A DNA stretch of 20,207 nucleotides from Euryarchaeota archaeon UBA346. Its GTDB lineage: Archaea; Thermoplasmatota; E2; DHVEG-1. The DNA lies in the NCBI GenBank assembly GCA_002496355.1, contig DAJP01000128.1, positions 1-20,207 of the forward strand, in the 5' to 3' direction. A program made the position numbers and the translations under genes. Position 1 is the first letter of the stretch, and every line of letters begins with the position of its first letter. Shown here piece by piece: positions 1 through 6,355 of the stretch. Below the pieces are notes generated by a model that saw only the letters and a program-made list of their open reading frames with translations, was not told where the DNA came from and made no database searches.

Positions 1-597
1 CAAGAGAATATTAACTCGATAGACAATTTAGATTTAGGTAGAGCGATAACATCCATACTGTTTGAGACAGACAAAACTCTAATAGATCTTGGTCGGAACT
101 CTATCGCAGGTGAGATTAAAACACATCTGACCTATGAATATCTCTCGATGCTAAAGGAGATGGGTGTCACAATCACCTCACAGGGGATAGGTTTCACCGC
201 GGTCTTTACACATGTCATCAAGACGATGATTGATATCATCGGACAAAGCAGCTCTGAAAATTATGCGATTTTAATTGTCAATTCTTTTCTACGAAAAATT
301 GAAACAAAGTTTGATTTCCTCAGACTCATACACATAGAACCTTCTACGAAACTGGACGAGATGTACCATATTATCATCGGAGGTAACATCGATGGGATCA
401 GTGAAACCGATGCACGGCGTGCAATCCAACAACTTCTTGAAACCATTATTCAGTCATTAGGCGAGAACATCAGCAACGAATTCATACAAAACTTCAAGAA
501 TTCCCTTGAGAAAAAATATCTTGTAAAAATAGAAGAGATGGGAGTCAACTTCCACATGATTGAATTGCATGAGTCAATGCTAACAAAAACGGAATAA
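1..597 (+). CDS. Partial protein with duplicated unknown helical domain (5' end cut by window)
   Basis: The reading frame is open from the first base, so this is the C-terminal 198 residues of a longer protein; the ATG at 148 is internal. I do not recognise a named family. The visible part holds two copies of one helical module. The first copy (tail only, residues about 4-58) ends in a leucine/alanine-rich helix and the motif EMGVTI. The second (about 68-190) has IETKFDFL (100-107), a linker, a helix around ARRAIQQLLETIIQSLG and the closing EEMGVNF (179-184). The protein encoded at 13515-13964 on the other strand has the same pattern in a single copy: LETKFRFL, ALHSIIDSMNRSLG, GMGVDL, with almost the same spacing (77-78 residues from KF to MGV). 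There is no signal peptide or membrane segment in the visible part. It lies 131 bases ahead of a histidine kinase gene on the same strand, so a signalling role is possible but is inference. Confidence 0.8.
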   Translation, partial: QENINSIDNLDLGRAITSILFETDKTLIDLGRNSIAGEIKTHLTYEYLSMLKEMGVTITSQGIGFTAVFTHVIKTMIDIIGQSSSENYAILIVNSFLRKIETKFDFLRLIHIEPSTKLDEMYHIIIGGNIDGISETDARRAIQQLLETIIQSLGENISNEFIQNFKNSLEKKYLVKIEEMGVNFHMIELHESMLTKTE

Positions 598-610
598 TAA
601 GATATTATTA
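595..610 (+). terminator. Small hairpin directly at the stop codon
   Basis: TAATAA GATA TTATTA is a perfect 6-bp inverted repeat with a 4-base loop that begins at the stop codon of the upstream gene. It is all A/T and so a weak stem, and no long T-run follows. It could mark an RNA 3' end or just be AT-rich chance symmetry. Confidence 0.3.
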
Positions 611-619
611 AGATGGATT

Positions 620-635
620 ATATCAAATTTGATAT
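620..635. promoter_or_regulatory. 16-bp perfect palindrome upstream of the histidine kinase
   Basis: ATATCAAATTTGATAT is a perfect palindrome (8-bp half-sites, no spacer), about 94 bases ahead of the kinase start at 729 and inside the 131-base gap between the two genes. It has the size and symmetry of a dimeric regulator operator and contains a TATA-like ATAT edge. No regulator can be assigned. Function is inferred from symmetry and position only. Confidence 0.35.
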
Positions 636-728
636 GAAAAAATCGAAAGGAAAAAAAATGAAAAAGCAAATCAAAAAAAATAGTTTTCAAATAATTTCTC
701 AAGGTAACAATGGAGGGGCAAAAAAATC

Positions 729-2153
729 ATGAACGAACCATTCGACCTCAAAAACTACATCATGGGTCATATACACATAAAACTCACCTTATTATTCCTC
801 CTCGTAGGATTCGTCGCTCCTGGGATTGGGATCGGCTATTTCTATTTAATCGCAAATTCGTTCCTCATAGAAAACTCAGAATTCTTCATACAACAACAAA
901 TGCTGCTGAACGCCGCTGCTCTGCTCATCATTATCCTCATCGCAGTCAACACCATGCTTATTGGATTTTTCATCATATCACGATCCTTTTCAAAACCAAT
1001 TCACGAACTGTACAAAGGAGCACAGGAATTAGAAAAAGGGAATTTCAAAGTCAGAACAAACATTAAAACGAACGATGAACTAGCGCAACTTTCCGATGCA
1101 TTGAACCGAAGTGCGATTGCGTTAAGCAAGATGGAAGAAGAACGTAACAATCTTGACCGATCAAAATCAGAATTCCTTAGCATCACGTCCCATGAGCTCC
1201 GAACACCCATCACACCCCTTAAAGCACAACTACAGATGCTCCAACAGGAATATTTTGGAAAACTTACCGACAAACAGAAAGAAAGCCTGACCATCATTCT
1301 CCGCAACGCAGAGCGACTTAACAAAATCATAGAAGATTTCCTTGAGATATCCAGAATAGAGGCTGCACGATTAAAATTTGCTTTCAGAAAAACAGATCTT
1401 CAAGATACCATCAAGGAGACAATAGAGTTCATGACCGGATTTGCAAAAGAGAAAAATATTTCTTTAGTATCAACAACCAATCAACTCCCTATAATTGAAA
1501 TAGACCCGGATCGAATCAGCCAAGTCCTACGAAACCTTGTCCACAATGCCATAAAATTTTCTCCCCAAAACAGTACCATAGAAATCAATGCAGAGCAACA
1601 AAAAGACTTTATACAATTCAACGTCAAGGACCAAGGAGTCGGATTGAACACCGAGGATCAAATCCGTGTGTTCGAACCATTCTACCAAGTGGAGGGATCG
1701 CTGAGCAGAAACTATGGCGGAACAGGACTAGGCCTTACAATCTGCCGAGGCATCATCGAAGCACAAAAAGGAAAAATATGGATAGAAAGCAAACCTGGAC
1801 TCGGCTCTACATTTTATTTTACGGTCCCCATCACACCAGTGTACGATATCGAACCAATCAAAGTCCTCTTCTCCCAAAAAGGAGAACTAGAAAAGAAGAT
1901 CCGAAATGAACTCATCAACACCCTTGGCCCGATGGGTGAAATTGAGTTTAATGAACTAAAAAACAAACATTCACTAAACAGAGAAGACCTCATTGATTAT
2001 GTTATTTCACTGGAAAATCAAAGAATTCTGCGTCATACACATGCAAATGATCTAAAAGCAAATATCGGAAAGATTTTTGGACAAGAAAACCGAAAAGAAG
2101 AAAATAAACGAATAGATAAAGAACCAAGAGGAGAACCAAAGGTGATAAAATGA
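729..2153 (+). CDS. Membrane HAMP sensor histidine kinase
   Basis: A 474-residue sensor kinase that would autophosphorylate on His and pass the phosphate to a response regulator. Two membrane segments (about 18-42 and 60-84) enclose a very short outside loop; then a HAMP linker (about 84-138), a HisKA dimerisation domain with the H-box SITSHELRTP (phospho-acceptor His155), and a HATPase_c domain with N-box (NLVHNAIKFS, Asn273), G1 DQGVG (301-305), F-box FEPFYQ and G2 GTGLGL (331-336). All catalytic motifs are intact. Residues about 385-437 look like a winged-helix fold after the kinase core, which is unusual, followed by a charged tail. GGAGGGG at 712-718 supports the ATG at 729. Its stop overlaps the next start (ATGA), so it is co-translated with the PAS protein. 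No response regulator is in the window. The short sensor loop suggests that it senses through the membrane or the HAMP region, or through its partner. Confidence 0.95.
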   Translation: MNEPFDLKNYIMGHIHIKLTLLFLLVGFVAPGIGIGYFYLIANSFLIENSEFFIQQQMLLNAAALLIIILIAVNTMLIGFFIISRSFSKPIHELYKGAQELEKGNFKVRTNIKTNDELAQLSDALNRSAIALSKMEEERNNLDRSKSEFLSITSHELRTPITPLKAQLQMLQQEYFGKLTDKQKESLTIILRNAERLNKIIEDFLEISRIEAARLKFAFRKTDLQDTIKETIEFMTGFAKEKNISLVSTTNQLPIIEIDPDRISQVLRNLVHNAIKFSPQNSTIEINAEQQKDFIQFNVKDQGVGLNTEDQIRVFEPFYQVEGSLSRNYGGTGLGLTICRGIIEAQKGKIWIESKPGLGSTFYFTVPITPVYDIEPIKVLFSQKGELEKKIRNELINTLGPMGEIEFNELKNKHSLNREDLIDYVISLENQRILRHTHANDLKANIGKIFGQENRKEENKRIDKEPRGEPKVIK

Positions 2154-3313
2154 AACTACGTTGGTTATTGACCATCATGTGTCTGGTGATATCACTCATA
2201 CCAATTGCGATGATCATCGGATTTGAAGGTTTAGAAATCGTGACCGTCTTTCTTGGTCTGATTTTAGTCATTACCTTGACAGTCGCATTTGTCATATCCT
2301 ACATCATCTCAATGCCGCTGGTGAAATTGACAAAAAACATTGATGAAATCAGTAAAGGGAATCTTGATGTCGAACTGGAAAAAAGTGAAATCTATGAGAT
2401 TAACAATCTGATGGACTCTTTAGACAGAGTGATGGCCAGTCTTAAATTAGCAATCAATAAAGTCGGGGTTCGAAAAGAAGAGATTTTCCAAGATGCGGTC
2501 AAGGCAAAAGAAGAAGCAGAGGCAAAGTATGAAATCCTCTTAAAAAAGATCGATGGGTGGATATGGGAGACGGATGCGAATGGGATTTGTACGAAATGTT
2601 CTTCAAAAATCAGTGGAACCCTTGGGTACACTCCGAAGCAAATCATAGGTAAGGAAATCGTTAGATTTTTAAAACCGGAGGATGTAAATAAATTCAAGGA
2701 TATAGTATATATCCTATCCCAACAGAAGACAGATTCCACCAACAAATTAGATTTGCACTGGATGTACCAAGACACCTCCAGGCCTATATGGGTACGCTCA
2801 TTTTGTATCCCTATGTTTGACAGCATAGGCACCTTCCAGGGTCTACGTTGTTTTAGCAGAGATGCGACAGAATATCAGGTTGCAGAGACCAAGATAGAAG
2901 AACTCGAACAAAGGTTAAGTGACACGTATAAACAGCTCCATACTGTTCTGCAACGACAGTCAATTGGGAACCCGTTAATAGAGCCAACGATAACCACTGT
3001 ATCAGAACAAGAATTCGATTATATGATTCTGTTCGATGAGGACGCAAAGATCATCGATTGCACCAATGATATCCAAAAGAAGTTAGGGTTTACCAAAGAG
3101 GAGATGCTGACCCGAACCTTTGCTGATGTCGTCTATCTTGAATCATACAATGATATAAAGGCAAGTTTAGAAGATATTAAGAAACAGGGAAGCAGCCAAA
3201 TTAAAAGCATTCATAAGAAAAAAGACGGTTCCTCAATTTTTGTGAGCGAACACATCACCTATCTTAAGGAACGGAATGTGTTTATCTGTATGGTAAAACA
3301 AGATACGATGTAA
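2150..3313 (+). CDS. Membrane HAMP protein with two PAS domains and no output domain
   Basis: A 387-residue protein whose start overlaps the kinase stop by four bases (ATGA), implying translational coupling. Two membrane helices (about 4-24 and 29-53) with almost no outside loop lead into a HAMP segment (about 54-106), a coiled coil (about 106-130), a first PAS domain (about 128-240, with WIWETDANG, TLGYTPKQIIGK and a PAC-like end GLRCFSRDAT), a second coiled coil (about 240-270), and a second PAS domain (about 286-386, with MILFDEDAKIIDCT, KLGFTKEEML and KKKDGSSIFV). No kinase, cyclase, methyl-accepting or receiver domain follows. The architecture mirrors the membrane/HAMP part of the kinase upstream, so the simplest idea is a sensory partner forming a mixed complex with it; that is inference. 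The ligand or cofactor of the PAS domains is not visible. Confidence 0.9.
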   Translation: MKLRWLLTIMCLVISLIPIAMIIGFEGLEIVTVFLGLILVITLTVAFVISYIISMPLVKLTKNIDEISKGNLDVELEKSEIYEINNLMDSLDRVMASLKLAINKVGVRKEEIFQDAVKAKEEAEAKYEILLKKIDGWIWETDANGICTKCSSKISGTLGYTPKQIIGKEIVRFLKPEDVNKFKDIVYILSQQKTDSTNKLDLHWMYQDTSRPIWVRSFCIPMFDSIGTFQGLRCFSRDATEYQVAETKIEELEQRLSDTYKQLHTVLQRQSIGNPLIEPTITTVSEQEFDYMILFDEDAKIIDCTNDIQKKLGFTKEEMLTRTFADVVYLESYNDIKASLEDIKKQGSSQIKSIHKKKDGSSIFVSEHITYLKERNVFICMVKQDTM

Positions 3314-3355
3314 AACCTCAAAAAAAAAAAGCTACTTCCTCTGTTGTTACGATAA

Positions 3356-3372
3356 GGTTTTCTTCGAAAACC
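3356..3372. terminator. 7-bp perfect hairpin between PAS gene and aminotransferase
   Basis: GGTTTTC TTC GAAAACC is a perfect 7-bp inverted repeat with a 3-base loop, 43 bases after the PAS gene stop and just before the TATA-like element of the next gene. It may end the signalling transcript or act as an operator beside the aminotransferase promoter. There is no T-run directly after it. Confidence 0.35.
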
Positions 3373-3376
3373 ATCA

Positions 3377-3386
3377 ACTATTTATG
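3377..3386 (+). promoter_or_regulatory. Candidate TATA box for aminotransferase
   Basis: AACTATTTATG-type A/T element centred about 33 bases before the ATG at 3415. An archaeal start site some 25 bases downstream would give a very short leader, consistent with no strong ribosome site near the ATG (only GGGGTCTT lies upstream). Confidence 0.4.
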
Positions 3387-3414
3387 TGAATTTCTTATCT
3401 GGGGTCTTGAGAAT

Positions 3415-4647
3415 ATGACAATAAAACCATCACAGCGTGCCCAAGGTGTTGAATACGCGATTCGAGACGTCCTCATCCCAGCAAAACAACTGGAGAAGAA
3501 AGGAATCGCTATCTTAAAACTGAATATCGGTGATCCAAACGCATATGATTTTGATACACCCCAACATATCAAAGACGCATTATACAAATCAGCAAATGAG
3601 CGACATAACGGGTATGCACCCTCAGAGGGGTTTCTAGAACTACGCAATGCAATCATTGAGCGGGAGAAAAAAAGAAATAATGTGTCATATGAACCGGATG
3701 ATATCTGTGTGACGACTGGTGTCACGGAAGGCCTTCAAATGCTTCTAAATGCATCCTTAGACCCGAAAGACCAGCTACTGATCCCTGGCCCAACGTACCC
3801 ACAATATAATGTGATTACGAAATTTGCGGATGCAGAACCAATTCCTTATCACTGTATCGAGAAAGAAAATTGGCAACCTGATGTCGACGATATCCGACAA
3901 AAGATTACGGAAAAAACAAAAGGTATTGTTCTTATCAACCCGAACAACCCAACTGGTGCTCTGTATTCTAAGAAAGTGTTAAAGGAGATTATCGATATTG
4001 CGGGTGAACACGGCATCATGGTAATCTCCGATGAAATCTATGATGACTTGACTTTTGATGGGAGACAGTATGCAACGGCATCCCTAACAAAAGATGTCCC
4101 TATCATCACGTTCAATGGGTTTTCCAAAGTGTATATCATGCCGGGATGGCGTATCGGATATACCATGTTCAAACATAATGGAGAATTAGATGAGATTCAA
4201 GAGGCGTTCATGAGGATTGCTCGATCACGGCTCTGTGCAAATTCAGTCTGTCAACTCGCTTGCATCCAAGCATTACGGGGACCACAGGATCATATCAAAC
4301 AGGTCAATGACAAACTACGAGAACGGCGTGATTTCTCCTATAAACGTCTCAATGAGATAGATGGTATTTCCACAGCGAAACCTGATGGTGCATTCTATAT
4401 TTTCCCGAAAATTGAGGCGATGGGAAAAGGACCATGGAAGAACGATAAGGAATTCGTCCTGGACCTTTTACAAGAGGCTCATGTGCTAACGGTCAATGGA
4501 TCCGGATTTTGCGCGACATACGGCAAGGACCATTTCCGAGCGGTGATTCTCCCACCTATGGAAACTTTAGAACAAGCGTTTAATGCGATGGAAGCGTTCA
4601 TGAAAAAGAGGTTAAAACAACAATATAGTGTGCATTCGAGTTCGTAA
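3415..4647 (+). CDS. Class I/II PLP aminotransferase (alanine/aspartate-type)
   Basis: A 410-residue fold-type I aminotransferase of normal length. Visible landmarks are the N-terminal LNIGDPN, the substrate/cofactor segment HNGYAPSEG, the PLP phosphate region TTGVTEGLQ, NPNNPTG (175-181), the PLP-nitrogen aspartate in SDEIYD (Asp206), the Schiff-base lysine in NGFSKVYIMPGWRIGY (Lys238) and the C-terminal carboxylate-binding arginine in HFRAVILPP (Arg375). The YIMPGWRIGY context and close archaeal relatives point to the alanine/aspartate aminotransferase subgroup, but the amino acid specificity cannot be read from sequence. It would interconvert an amino acid and a 2-oxo acid such as pyruvate or oxaloacetate, which fits the nearby pyruvate:ferredoxin oxidoreductase. 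It stands alone, with its own promoter and a T-rich end (4654-4661). Confidence 0.9.
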   Translation: MTIKPSQRAQGVEYAIRDVLIPAKQLEKKGIAILKLNIGDPNAYDFDTPQHIKDALYKSANERHNGYAPSEGFLELRNAIIEREKKRNNVSYEPDDICVTTGVTEGLQMLLNASLDPKDQLLIPGPTYPQYNVITKFADAEPIPYHCIEKENWQPDVDDIRQKITEKTKGIVLINPNNPTGALYSKKVLKEIIDIAGEHGIMVISDEIYDDLTFDGRQYATASLTKDVPIITFNGFSKVYIMPGWRIGYTMFKHNGELDEIQEAFMRIARSRLCANSVCQLACIQALRGPQDHIKQVNDKLRERRDFSYKRLNEIDGISTAKPDGAFYIFPKIEAMGKGPWKNDKEFVLDLLQEAHVLTVNGSGFCATYGKDHFRAVILPPMETLEQAFNAMEAFMKKRLKQQYSVHSSS

Positions 4648-4653
4648 AACACA

Positions 4654-4661
4654 TTTTTTTT
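4654..4661 (+). terminator. T-run after aminotransferase
   Basis: An uninterrupted run of eight T on the coding strand begins 7 bases after the aminotransferase stop; T-runs are the usual archaeal termination signal. It directly abuts the TATA box of the next gene. Confidence 0.45.
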
Positions 4662-4671
4662 CTTATAAATA
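4662..4671 (+). promoter_or_regulatory. TATA box for 81-residue gene
   Basis: CTTATAAATA is close to the archaeal TATA consensus and is centred about 50 bases before the ATG at 4716, leaving a leader of about 20 bases that carries the ribosome site GTGAGGT (4702-4708). Confidence 0.6.
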
Positions 4672-4715
4672 AGGATATAAATTACGAAGAGATTCCTTAT
4701 TGTGAGGTAGGATCG

Positions 4716-4961
4716 ATGGAGGAAAATGAACCGAACGTCTTTAACAGCCCTAAACTAAATGAATACAAAGCGATGGAGACAAAGTTGTACGGAGAGTTAA
4801 TGAAAGCCTGTCGTTTTTATCATAACAAGCTTACGCTCATTTCAATCCTAGGCATATTGGAGCTTGTCAGTCAAGAAATTAGGGATCTAGATAAGACCGA
4901 TTTTAAAAACGTCGATGATGAGATCATTCACAATCGAGATTTATTGAATCGATTGATCTAA
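4716..4961 (+). CDS. Small helical protein of unknown function
   Basis: An 81-residue, charged, apparently all-helical soluble protein (motifs AMETKLYGELMKACRFYHNKL, shortened here, and LISILGILELVSQEIRDLDK near residues 42-60). I do not recognise the family. It has its own good TATA box and a GAGGT ribosome site 7 bases before the start, and an AT-rich hairpin follows, so it reads as a real monocistronic gene. It has no signal peptide, no cysteine pairs and no membrane helix; the hydrophobic stretch LISILGILELV is short and amphipathic. Function cannot be inferred from its neighbours, which are a separately transcribed aminotransferase and the thiamine-binding/por genes. Confidence 0.65.
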   Translation: MEENEPNVFNSPKLNEYKAMETKLYGELMKACRFYHNKLTLISILGILELVSQEIRDLDKTDFKNVDDEIIHNRDLLNRLI

Positions 4962-4991
4962 GCGATGTAAATTTTTTAAAAATATGGTGAT

Positions 4992-5010
4992 TCAAAAATT
5001 TATTTTTTGA
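4992..5010 (+). terminator. AT-rich hairpin with T-run after the 81-residue gene
   Basis: TCAAAAA and TTTTTGA form a 7-bp inverted repeat around a 5-base loop about 30 bases after the stop; the descending arm is itself a T-run. It is a likely transcript end, also separating this gene from the next promoter. Confidence 0.4.
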
Positions 5011-5028
5011 TTCGAATCCGTTTTCCGT

Positions 5029-5041
5029 ATATAAGAAATAT
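5029..5041 (+). promoter_or_regulatory. Upstream copy of a duplicated TATA-like element
   Basis: ATATAAGAAATAT occurs here and again exactly 50 bases downstream. This copy could be a second promoter or a spare TFB/TBP site for the thiamine-binding gene and the por genes behind it. Confidence 0.4.
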
Positions 5042-5078
5042 ATATGTATATATCAATGTATATCTTTTTTCAGGTCAC

Positions 5079-5091
5079 ATATAAGAAATAT
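5079..5091 (+). promoter_or_regulatory. Proximal TATA-like element for thiamine-binding gene
   Basis: Second copy of ATATAAGAAATAT. Its centre is about 60 bases before the ATG at 5144, giving a leader of about 30 bases with the ribosome site GGAGGGG (5131-5137). An ATG at 5090 lies inside this element, so that earlier start is unlikely to be transcribed. The arms CATAT/ATATG around AAGAA make it a small palindrome (5078-5092). Confidence 0.5.
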
Positions 5092-5143
5092 GTATCAAAA
5101 GATTAATGAAGAAACGAAGATTAAAGACACGGAGGGGAACATA

Positions 5144-5434
5144 ATGATAATCTCTCAGTTGAGTATCGCACCTCTAGGGAAAGGTACCAGCGTCAGCACC
5201 TATGTAAAAATCGTAATCGAAACCTTAAAAAAAGAACACGTGACATTTCAGACAAACCCGATGGCAACCGTCATTGAAACAAAAAACCTCACAACACTCT
5301 TCCAGGTCATTCAAAAAGCACACCAAGCGGTCGCGGATGCAGGAGCAGAACGCATCATAACCGAAATAAAAATCGATGACCGACGAGACAAAGAAGCGAC
5401 CATGAAAACAAAACTGAAATCCATCAAAAAATGA
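5144..5434 (+). CDS. MTH1187/DUF77-family thiamine-binding protein
   Basis: A 96-residue protein of the MTH1187/YqgV family (Thiamine_BP), small ferredoxin-like-fold proteins that form oligomers and bind thiamine or its relatives in the studied members. Family landmarks are the N-terminal QLSIAPLGKG, then VSTYVKIVIETLKK, the NPMATVIE strand (about 38-45), and the C-terminal RIITEIKIDDRRDK (70-83). I chose the ATG at 5144 rather than 5090 because GGAGGGG sits 6 bases before it, the resulting length matches the family, and the earlier ATG falls within the TATA element. It ends 67 bases before porG and probably shares its transcript. A thiamine-related protein ahead of a TPP-dependent enzyme suggests a link to cofactor supply, but the exact role of this family in cells is not settled. 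Confidence 0.8.
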   Translation: MIISQLSIAPLGKGTSVSTYVKIVIETLKKEHVTFQTNPMATVIETKNLTTLFQVIQKAHQAVADAGAERIITEIKIDDRRDKEATMKTKLKSIKK

Positions 5435-5501
5435 ACACAAAAAGAGGCTTCAAAACAGTTATATGGTGCATCTTCATTTCGAGTTGCGGGAAGGTATCAT
5501 T

Positions 5502-6083
5502 GTGGCATCAAAATCCTTAGTTGAAATATGTTTTCACGGCCGCGGTGGACAAGGAGCAGTCACAGCAGCAAATCTTCTAGCAAGCGCAGCACTACAAGAC
5601 GGGAACAAAGGGGTACAAGCATTCCCTCTCTTTGGAGCAGAACGACGAGGTGCACCAGTACGAGCATTCGCACGAATATCCGAAGAAGAAATCCACCTGC
5701 GAAGCGAAATCTACAACCCAGATATCGTCATCGTTCTTGACGAAAGTATTATGGAGATCGTCGATGTGCTCAAGGGAGTGAAACCATCCGGAAAAATTCT
5801 TATCAACACCAGAAAAAAACCACAGGATTTTGAGTTTTCAAAGCAGTACCATGTCGCTACGGTCGATGCAACCGGTATCGCTCTCAAATACGACATCCTC
5901 GTTGGAGGGATCCCTGTTGTGAACACACCGATCCTTGGTTCGGTACCAAAAATCCTAAATCGAGTCACACTCAAATCGATACAACAAGCAATCAATAGTA
6001 AATGGACCACGAAAAAAGAGCTGATTGAACGAAACGTAAACGCAACTCAAGATGCATTCGATCAAACAGAGGTGAACTTTTGA
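5502..6083 (+). CDS. porG: Pyruvate:ferredoxin oxidoreductase, gamma subunit
   Basis: Gamma subunit of an archaeal 2-oxoacid:ferredoxin oxidoreductase; in the fused enzymes this is the domain that helps bind CoA and close the complex. The start is best placed at GTG 5502: GGGAAGGT ends 7 bases before it, and the product (193 residues) begins with SLVEICFHGRGGQG, the usual beginning of this subunit. The ATG at 5463 would add 13 residues and has no ribosome site. Landmarks are HGRGGQGAVTAANLLASAA, FPLFGAERRGAPVRAFARIS, the IVLDESIM strand and NTPILGSV. First gene of the order gamma-delta-alpha-beta that is standard for archaeal POR. Its TGA overlaps the TTG start of the delta subunit, with GAGGTGA just ahead, so translation is coupled. 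Confidence 0.9.
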   Translation: MASKSLVEICFHGRGGQGAVTAANLLASAALQDGNKGVQAFPLFGAERRGAPVRAFARISEEEIHLRSEIYNPDIVIVLDESIMEIVDVLKGVKPSGKILINTRKKPQDFEFSKQYHVATVDATGIALKYDILVGGIPVVNTPILGSVPKILNRVTLKSIQQAINSKWTTKKELIERNVNATQDAFDQTEVNF

Positions 6084-6355
6084 AGAAATACCCAGTCGAG
6101 ACAAGCCTCTCCTACCCTAAAAAAGGTGCGATGGGAAAAACCGGGAGTTGGCGAGTGTTCAAACCAATCCTTGACAAGAAAAAATGTGTGAAATGTCTCC
6201 GATGCTGGATTTTTTGTCCTGAAGGAAGCATCCACCGCGAGAAAGATGATTCAGTGAGTATTGATTATGATTACTGCAAAGGCTGTGGCGTCTGTGCAAA
6301 TGAATGTAACGTAAAAGCAATCATCATGGAACGAGAGGGGGAAAAGAAAAAATGA
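6080..6355 (+). CDS. porD: Pyruvate:ferredoxin oxidoreductase, delta subunit (2x[4Fe-4S])
   Basis: A 91-residue 8Fe ferredoxin-type subunit that carries electrons from the catalytic beta subunit to external ferredoxin. Two complete cluster motifs are visible: Cys36, 39, 42, 46 and Cys66, 69, 72, 76, each C-x2-C-x2-C-x3-C, the fourth cysteine of the first followed by Pro. The N-terminal segment KTGSWRVFKPILDKKKC is typical of PorD. It starts with TTG at 6080, overlapping the porG stop; GAGGTGA lies 6 bases ahead, and there is no better start. Its stop overlaps the porA start (ATGA). Confidence 0.92.
   Translation: MKKYPVETSLSYPKKGAMGKTGSWRVFKPILDKKKCVKCLRCWIFCPEGSIHREKDDSVSIDYDYCKGCGVCANECNVKAIIMEREGEKKK

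Noticed and set aside
634..732. Lys-rich 32-codon frame starting in the palindrome and overlapping the kinase start by ATGA (possible leader peptide).
   Set aside because: The composition is what an A-rich spacer would give; no ribosome site precedes it. Left as a faint possibility only.
5090..5143. Longer N-terminus for the thiamine-binding protein starting at ATG 5090.
   Set aside because: The ATG lies in the TATA element, lacks a ribosome site and makes the protein longer than its family.
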